Shown here in pieces: positions 40,201-42,006 of a DNA stretch of 42,006 nt (the first letter of the stretch is position 1; each line of letters starts with the position of its first letter). Source of the DNA: Verrucomicrobiota bacterium. Its GTDB lineage: Bacteria > Verrucomicrobiota > Verrucomicrobiia > Chthoniobacterales > UBA10450. The notes beneath the pieces are model-generated. The model saw only the letters and a list, made by a program, of their open reading frames with translations. It was not told where the DNA came from and ran no database searches. The stretch lies in assembly GCA_003219195.1 (NCBI GenBank), contig QHPX01000085.1, forward strand, positions 1-42,006, in the 5' to 3' direction. A program made the position numbers and the translations under genes.

Positions 40201-40318
40201 TTTTGAACGTCGGCAAAATGTCGGTTGGCAATTTCGAGATCGCCGTCAGCCCGATGACGAGAATCGCCAGCGCGAGCACGATGACGGCGTGCGGATTTTT
40301 GAGCGCAGCTTTAACCAT
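37211..40318 (-). CDS. RND-type efflux pump permease with altered proton-relay residues
   Basis: A 1035-residue inner-membrane pump with the 12-TM, two-loop RND plan, full length. It starts VKAALKNPHAVIVLALAIL and has TM4 GGLALVIGLLIDQSIVVIEN. Compared with AcrB (Asp407-Asp408, Lys940), the first Asp is kept (about residue 398), the second is Gln, and the TM10 Lys is Ser (about 936, GIVVSFSVLMVDFANR). The CzcA-type heavy-metal signature is also lacking. It probably exports hydrophobic compounds, but coupling may differ. The operon is led by an ECF sigma and anti-sigma pair, and the start overlaps the anti-sigma gene by eight bases. No exact decamer occurs in this 3.1-kb gene. Confidence 0.92.
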   Translation of the reverse strand: MVKAALKNPHAVIVLALAILVIGLTAISKLPTDILPTFKTPAVQILTFYPGMPAEVMEKDITTRLERWTGQSNGIARQEAKSMVGVSILKDFFREDVDPNTAMSQVTSLAMSDLYYLPPGTIPPMVMPFDPTASIPLALISVSSPTFDETKLYDVAYFDLRNRLQSITGVIAPAVYGGRLRRILAYVDPLKAQARGLSPLDVINAVRDFNVMIPTGDAKFGALDYQINANGMVPAVAQLNDLPLRVGNGPTTYIRDVAKVEDSHQIQTNIVRVQGKRQVYVPIYRQPGANTIAVVEGIKAQLKPILERIKGINLDVVMDQSVYVRQAIRNLVQEAVIGAVLAAVLVLIFLRSARPMAIVLISLPLACLGALVGLYFTHETLNAMTLGGLALVIGLLIDQSIVVIENSQRHLEMGKSAFEAARDGAIEVGKPLLIITITLAVVFFPLVFITGIGKFLFTPLAKAVIMALGTSYVLALTLVPTCSAKFFRATDEQKPKQESWFERLRGRYSRALERALDLRWPVLIGTAALFVLSMFVLKTVGTELFPQTDAGQFTVKMRATTGLRIEKTEELVAQVEKAIGAVVPEKDRKIIISNLGVLLDWPAAYTPNSGPQDTFILVQLAQHHGRSTFSYVDELRKKLPQQFPGTEFNFDTGGMLSAALNGGLPSPINIQIEGNKLEVAHDIAEKIKRFAETVSGAVDARIQQRLDAPQINIDVDRVKAAQVGLTQEEIVKNIVTALNSSTNFAPSFWIDEKNGNHYFIGAQYRENDIQSINTVLDIPITGKKQPVPVALRTVAKFSRGTAYSEINHLNITRVTDVFVNVRGRDVGSVAGDIERYIDKITNDRAQVPEGYSIQMRGEVQSMRESFKSLGFGFVLAVVLVYLVMIVQFRSFLDPFIVMFAVPLGLIGVAWMLFLTRTYLSIQSVMGIIMMVGIVVSFSVLMVDFANRILAEAVEKSERKSPRDAITEAAAIRLRPILMTGLAAILGLTPMAMFGGPNIPLARAVVGGILAALALVLFVVPVLYVLFKREKAVAVS

Positions 40319-41075
40319 CGGCGCGGCGCAACGTTTTCAATAGATCTTCGAGTACCGGCCGCGGCGTGTCCCCGACGACGCAGACAACATGATCATCGAC
40401 GAGGCGTGCCGCGAATTGATAAGGGCCGGAATGTCCGCAGACAATCGGATCGCCGGATTCGAGCCGCTGTTTCATATTTGGAAAATGATCGAGCTCGCTT
40501 TTCTTGAGCACGATCAGCGACACCGGCGTCGGTCCGTTGCGCCCTAAGATGAGCGCAACCGGCACGCCTTCGACATGGCACAACCGCGCGCCGCTGGAAA
40601 CGAACGCTGGCTCGGAAGGACGGTAGGCGAAAGCCGCCGCATCCAGTTGCCCGCCGAATTGTTGCGCGATTTTGTCCGGCACCGCGCCGGTGAACTCAGG
40701 CGTGGTGAGCTGATGGACGTAAGCGCTGTGACACTCCTCGACCGCGTCCGCAAGATCGAGTTTTCTCGATTTCGCGAAGAAAACGACGCCCGCGACGATG
40801 ATGAGTGAAGCAGCCAGCGCGACCGGCCAAAGCGCTTTGACCCCGCGACTGCGGGACGGCGCGATCGTTGTCTCGACTTTTCCCCAAAGCGCGCTTGTCG
40901 GTCGACCGCTTCGTAAAAATCGGCTGAGGCGCGCGTCGAATTTTTTCTCCGCCTCAAACAGACCCGCGCACTCCGCGCACGATTCGAGATGCTGCTCGAC
41001 TTCAAAGCTGTTTCTGGCGTCCAGCTCCGAGTCGAGATAGAGCCGAACGAATTTTCTGACTTCCGCGCATTTCAT
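40311..41075 (-). CDS. Transmembrane anti-sigma factor with zinc-binding (ZAS) motif
   Basis: A 254-residue protein from the ATG at 41075, overlapping the sigma stop by four bases. The N-terminal domain has KCAEVRKFVRLYLDSELDA, then EVEQHLESCAECAGLFEAE, the H-x3-C-x2-C ZAS motif. One TM (ALWPVALAASLIIVAGVVFF) is followed by a periplasmic domain of about 140 residues with three further Cys (ECHSAY, ARLCHVEG, IVCGHSG), and VVCVVGD. These could form a redox or metal sensor. It holds the sigma factor at the membrane and should release it on an envelope signal, switching on the pump operon. Confidence 0.88.
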   Translation of the reverse strand: MKCAEVRKFVRLYLDSELDARNSFEVEQHLESCAECAGLFEAEKKFDARLSRFLRSGRPTSALWGKVETTIAPSRSRGVKALWPVALAASLIIVAGVVFFAKSRKLDLADAVEECHSAYVHQLTTPEFTGAVPDKIAQQFGGQLDAAAFAYRPSEPAFVSSGARLCHVEGVPVALILGRNGPTPVSLIVLKKSELDHFPNMKQRLESGDPIVCGHSGPYQFAARLVDDHVVCVVGDTPRPVLEDLLKTLRRADG

Positions 41076-41665
41076 AGCGATGACCTCCCGCCTTCGCCCC
41101 GCGGTCGCGGGGCTGCGGCGCGGCCCGGCCGTCGCGCGCGCAGAATCGCGTCGCGCATTTTTTGGCGGGCGCGTGAAAGATTTCCCATCACGCTGCCGAG
41201 CGGGATGCCGAGGCATTCGCTGATTTCGCGATAACGCAAATCGCCAATCGCGCGCATGAGCAGGGCGGCGCGCTCGGATTGATTCAAGTTTTGCAGGGCA
41301 GCGAGCAATTCTTCGTCAAGCGCGTCGGCCAGTGAATCCCACGACAGCGGCGCTTCGTTCGCAAAGTCGAGGCCGGCGAATTCCTCCATCTCCTCCGGTT
41401 CAACCGCGATCTCAAATTCCGCAACGCGGCCGCGCTTGCGATTGATCGCAAAAATTTCGTTCGTCAGAATCCTGAACACCCAGGCGCGGAAACTGGCGTC
41501 ATCGTGATAACGATCAAACGCTCGAAAGGCGCGTAGCACCGCATTTTGCAGCGCATCCTCGAAATCGCGCCGATCAGACACCATCCGGCGCGAATAATTC
41601 TCGAGATCGCGCTCGATCGGCTGAAGCAGGCTTAAAAATCGAACCCTTTGTTCGTCTCGATCCAT
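41072..41665 (-). CDS. ECF sigma factor of the RND operon
   Basis: A 197-residue protein: region 2 at about residues 20-85 (DFEDALQNAVLRAFRAFDRY, ASFRAWVFRILTNEIFAINR) and region 4 at about 118-175 (LQNLNQSERAALLMRAIGDL, YREISECLGIPLGSVMGNLS). The C-terminus is a basic tail (RRPGRAAAPRPRGEGG). It heads a five-gene operon (sigma, anti-sigma, RND, MFP, TolC). A decamer copy (41672-41681) ends seven bases before the start codon, in the ribosome-site region. The promoter is in 41682-41860; I could not define it. Confidence 0.92.
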   Translation of the reverse strand: MDRDEQRVRFLSLLQPIERDLENYSRRMVSDRRDFEDALQNAVLRAFRAFDRYHDDASFRAWVFRILTNEIFAINRKRGRVAEFEIAVEPEEMEEFAGLDFANEAPLSWDSLADALDEELLAALQNLNQSERAALLMRAIGDLRYREISECLGIPLGSVMGNLSRARQKMRDAILRARRPGRAAAPRPRGEGGRSSL

Positions 41666-41756
41666 CGGAGATGTCGATCTTAGCTAAGTAAAGTCGCAGC
41701 GGCCGCGTTTTATTACAAAAGAATGGTTTCGCGTTTTCGCGCCAAAGTTTGCCTGA

Positions 41757-41785
41757 TTGTTACTTCAACGTCATAAGGCTGTAAC
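41757..41785 (+). promoter_or_regulatory. Possible PHO box (three 7-mers at 11-bp steps)
   Basis: TTGTTAC (41757-41763), TTCA, ACGTCAT (41768-41774), AAGG, CTGTAAC (41779-41785). The PhoB half-site is CTGTCAT/C in direct repeats every 11 bp; these match 5, 5 and 6 of 7 bases. The same stretch is also a perfect inverted repeat, GATTGTTAC (41755-41763) and GTAACAATC (41781-41789), so another regulator is possible. It is about 80 bp upstream of the porin-like gene at 41867. Confidence 0.4.
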
Positions 41786-41866
41786 AATCGGCTTTTAGCT
41801 TCCATCACGTTTGCTGGAGGCGAATCGCCCAGAAACTGACAAACCTAACCACAAAAGGAGAAACTC

Positions 41867-42006
41867 ATGTTCATCAAGAAGTTCGTCTTACGGGCAGCGG
41901 GCGGGAGCCTGGCTGCGATTGTTTTGCTGGCGGTGCAACCGCTTGGCGCGCAGACAACCTCCGACTCGGAGCGGCTTCAGAAACTGGAGCGCGCAGTCGA
42001 GCAACT
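41867..42006 (+). CDS. Outer-membrane porin-like protein, N-terminus only
   Basis: From the ATG at 41867, preceded by AAAGGAG at a good distance. The frame is open to the window edge (46 codons). It shows a signal peptide (MFIKKFVLRAAGGSLAAIVL...PLGAQ) and then TTSDSERLQKLERAVEQL, the start of a coiled coil. A signal peptide followed by a coiled coil resembles OprP-type or SLH-less porins and the porin at 4343. A phosphate-selective porin is suggested by the possible PHO box, but the barrel is outside the window. Confidence 0.6.
   Translation, partial: MFIKKFVLRAAGGSLAAIVLLAVQPLGAQTTSDSERLQKLERAVEQ

Larger units (their letters stand above)
1081..41681. repeat. Dispersed decamer TGTCGATCTT / AAGATCGACA, 27 exact copies (uptake-sequence-like)
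   Basis: Exact TGTCGATCTT starts on the plus strand at 1081, 5434, 9633, 12600, 18364, 18940, 22808, 23603, 25668, 26554, 28735, 32221, 34059 and 41672. Exact AAGATCGACA starts at 6092, 8329, 10672, 16912, 17853, 21539, 23826, 24117, 24168, 26368, 28784, 30805 and 31338. One-mismatch copies start at 16156, 18381, 20401, 21113, 23617, 27938, 29915, 33884, 34226 and 34439. In TGTCGATCTT orientation the base before is A or T in 26 of 27, and the base after is G in 17 or more, giving WTGTCGATCTTG. Twenty-two exact copies lie in genes, mostly read as KID or VDL; five are intergenic. Density and lack of strand bias resemble Neisseria DUS and Haemophilus USS. The coordinates span the set; the copies are individual 10-bp sites. 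Confidence 0.9.

Noticed and set aside
1081-41681. HIP1-like (GCGATCGC) or Chi/KOPS-like explanation of the decamer
   Set aside because: The sequence is not HIP1 and is not palindromic; the two orientations are equal in number, whereas Chi and KOPS are strand-biased. A 42-kb window cannot exclude all such roles.

Overview
This is about 42 kb of a GC-rich (roughly 57-58% by eye) bacterial chromosome. Gene content, Gram-negative envelope genes and short palindromic repeats that translate as GRAPASPAS- or NVQRPTPNAE-like strings fit Verrucomicrobiota, most likely a Chthoniobacterales/Spartobacteria soil lineage. That placement is inference; there is no rRNA here. I saw no tRNA, rRNA, CRISPR array, transposase or phage gene.

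Layout. 1-1043: edge of a GT-C membrane glycosyltransferase (minus). 1140-9571: a metal cluster, probably zinc: small His/Cys protein A, TonB-dependent receptor, small protein B (paralogue of A), outer-membrane barrel, ZnuA-like binding protein, ZnuB-like permease, CDF exporter, ZIP transporter. No ABC ATPase is present. 9589-13129: lysA, a frameshifted gene, bioB and a small membrane protein. 13206-15126: a stress circuit with a Spy-like secreted protein divergent from an ECF sigma / one-TM protein / periplasmic sensor operon resembling CnrH-CnrY-CnrX; both directions carry the same TTGTAACCG-N14-CGGTC promoter. 15155-19483 (minus): a methyltransferase, then pyrD-mnmE-hisC overlapping end to end.

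19644-24812: lipid-A N-domain protein, a decayed gene, pdxH, macrodomain, two small stress-type proteins, ResB. 24832-27441 (minus): D-aminoacylase-like protein and an arsR-DUF6428 pair with a 22-bp palindromic operator. 27615-34710: alpha/beta hydrolase, membrane protein, a Cys-motif protein, infA, an RRM protein, CcsA (partner of ResB), DUF2270, mazG, secG. 34723-41665 (minus): ECF sigma - anti-sigma - RND - MFP - TolC operon, every junction overlapping. The window ends in the start of an outer-membrane protein behind a possible PHO box.

The strongest unexplained signal is a decamer, TGTCGATCTT / AAGATCGACA. I count 27 exact copies (14 and 13 on the two strands) and about 10 one-mismatch copies, where chance predicts about 0.1. 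It extends to WTGTCGATCTTG, lies mostly inside genes, and has the density of the DNA uptake sequences of Neisseria or Haemophilus. A second layer is a family of 58-87 bp palindromic elements with TGTAG..CTACA-like ends, several of which supply the 3' end or stop codon of genes.
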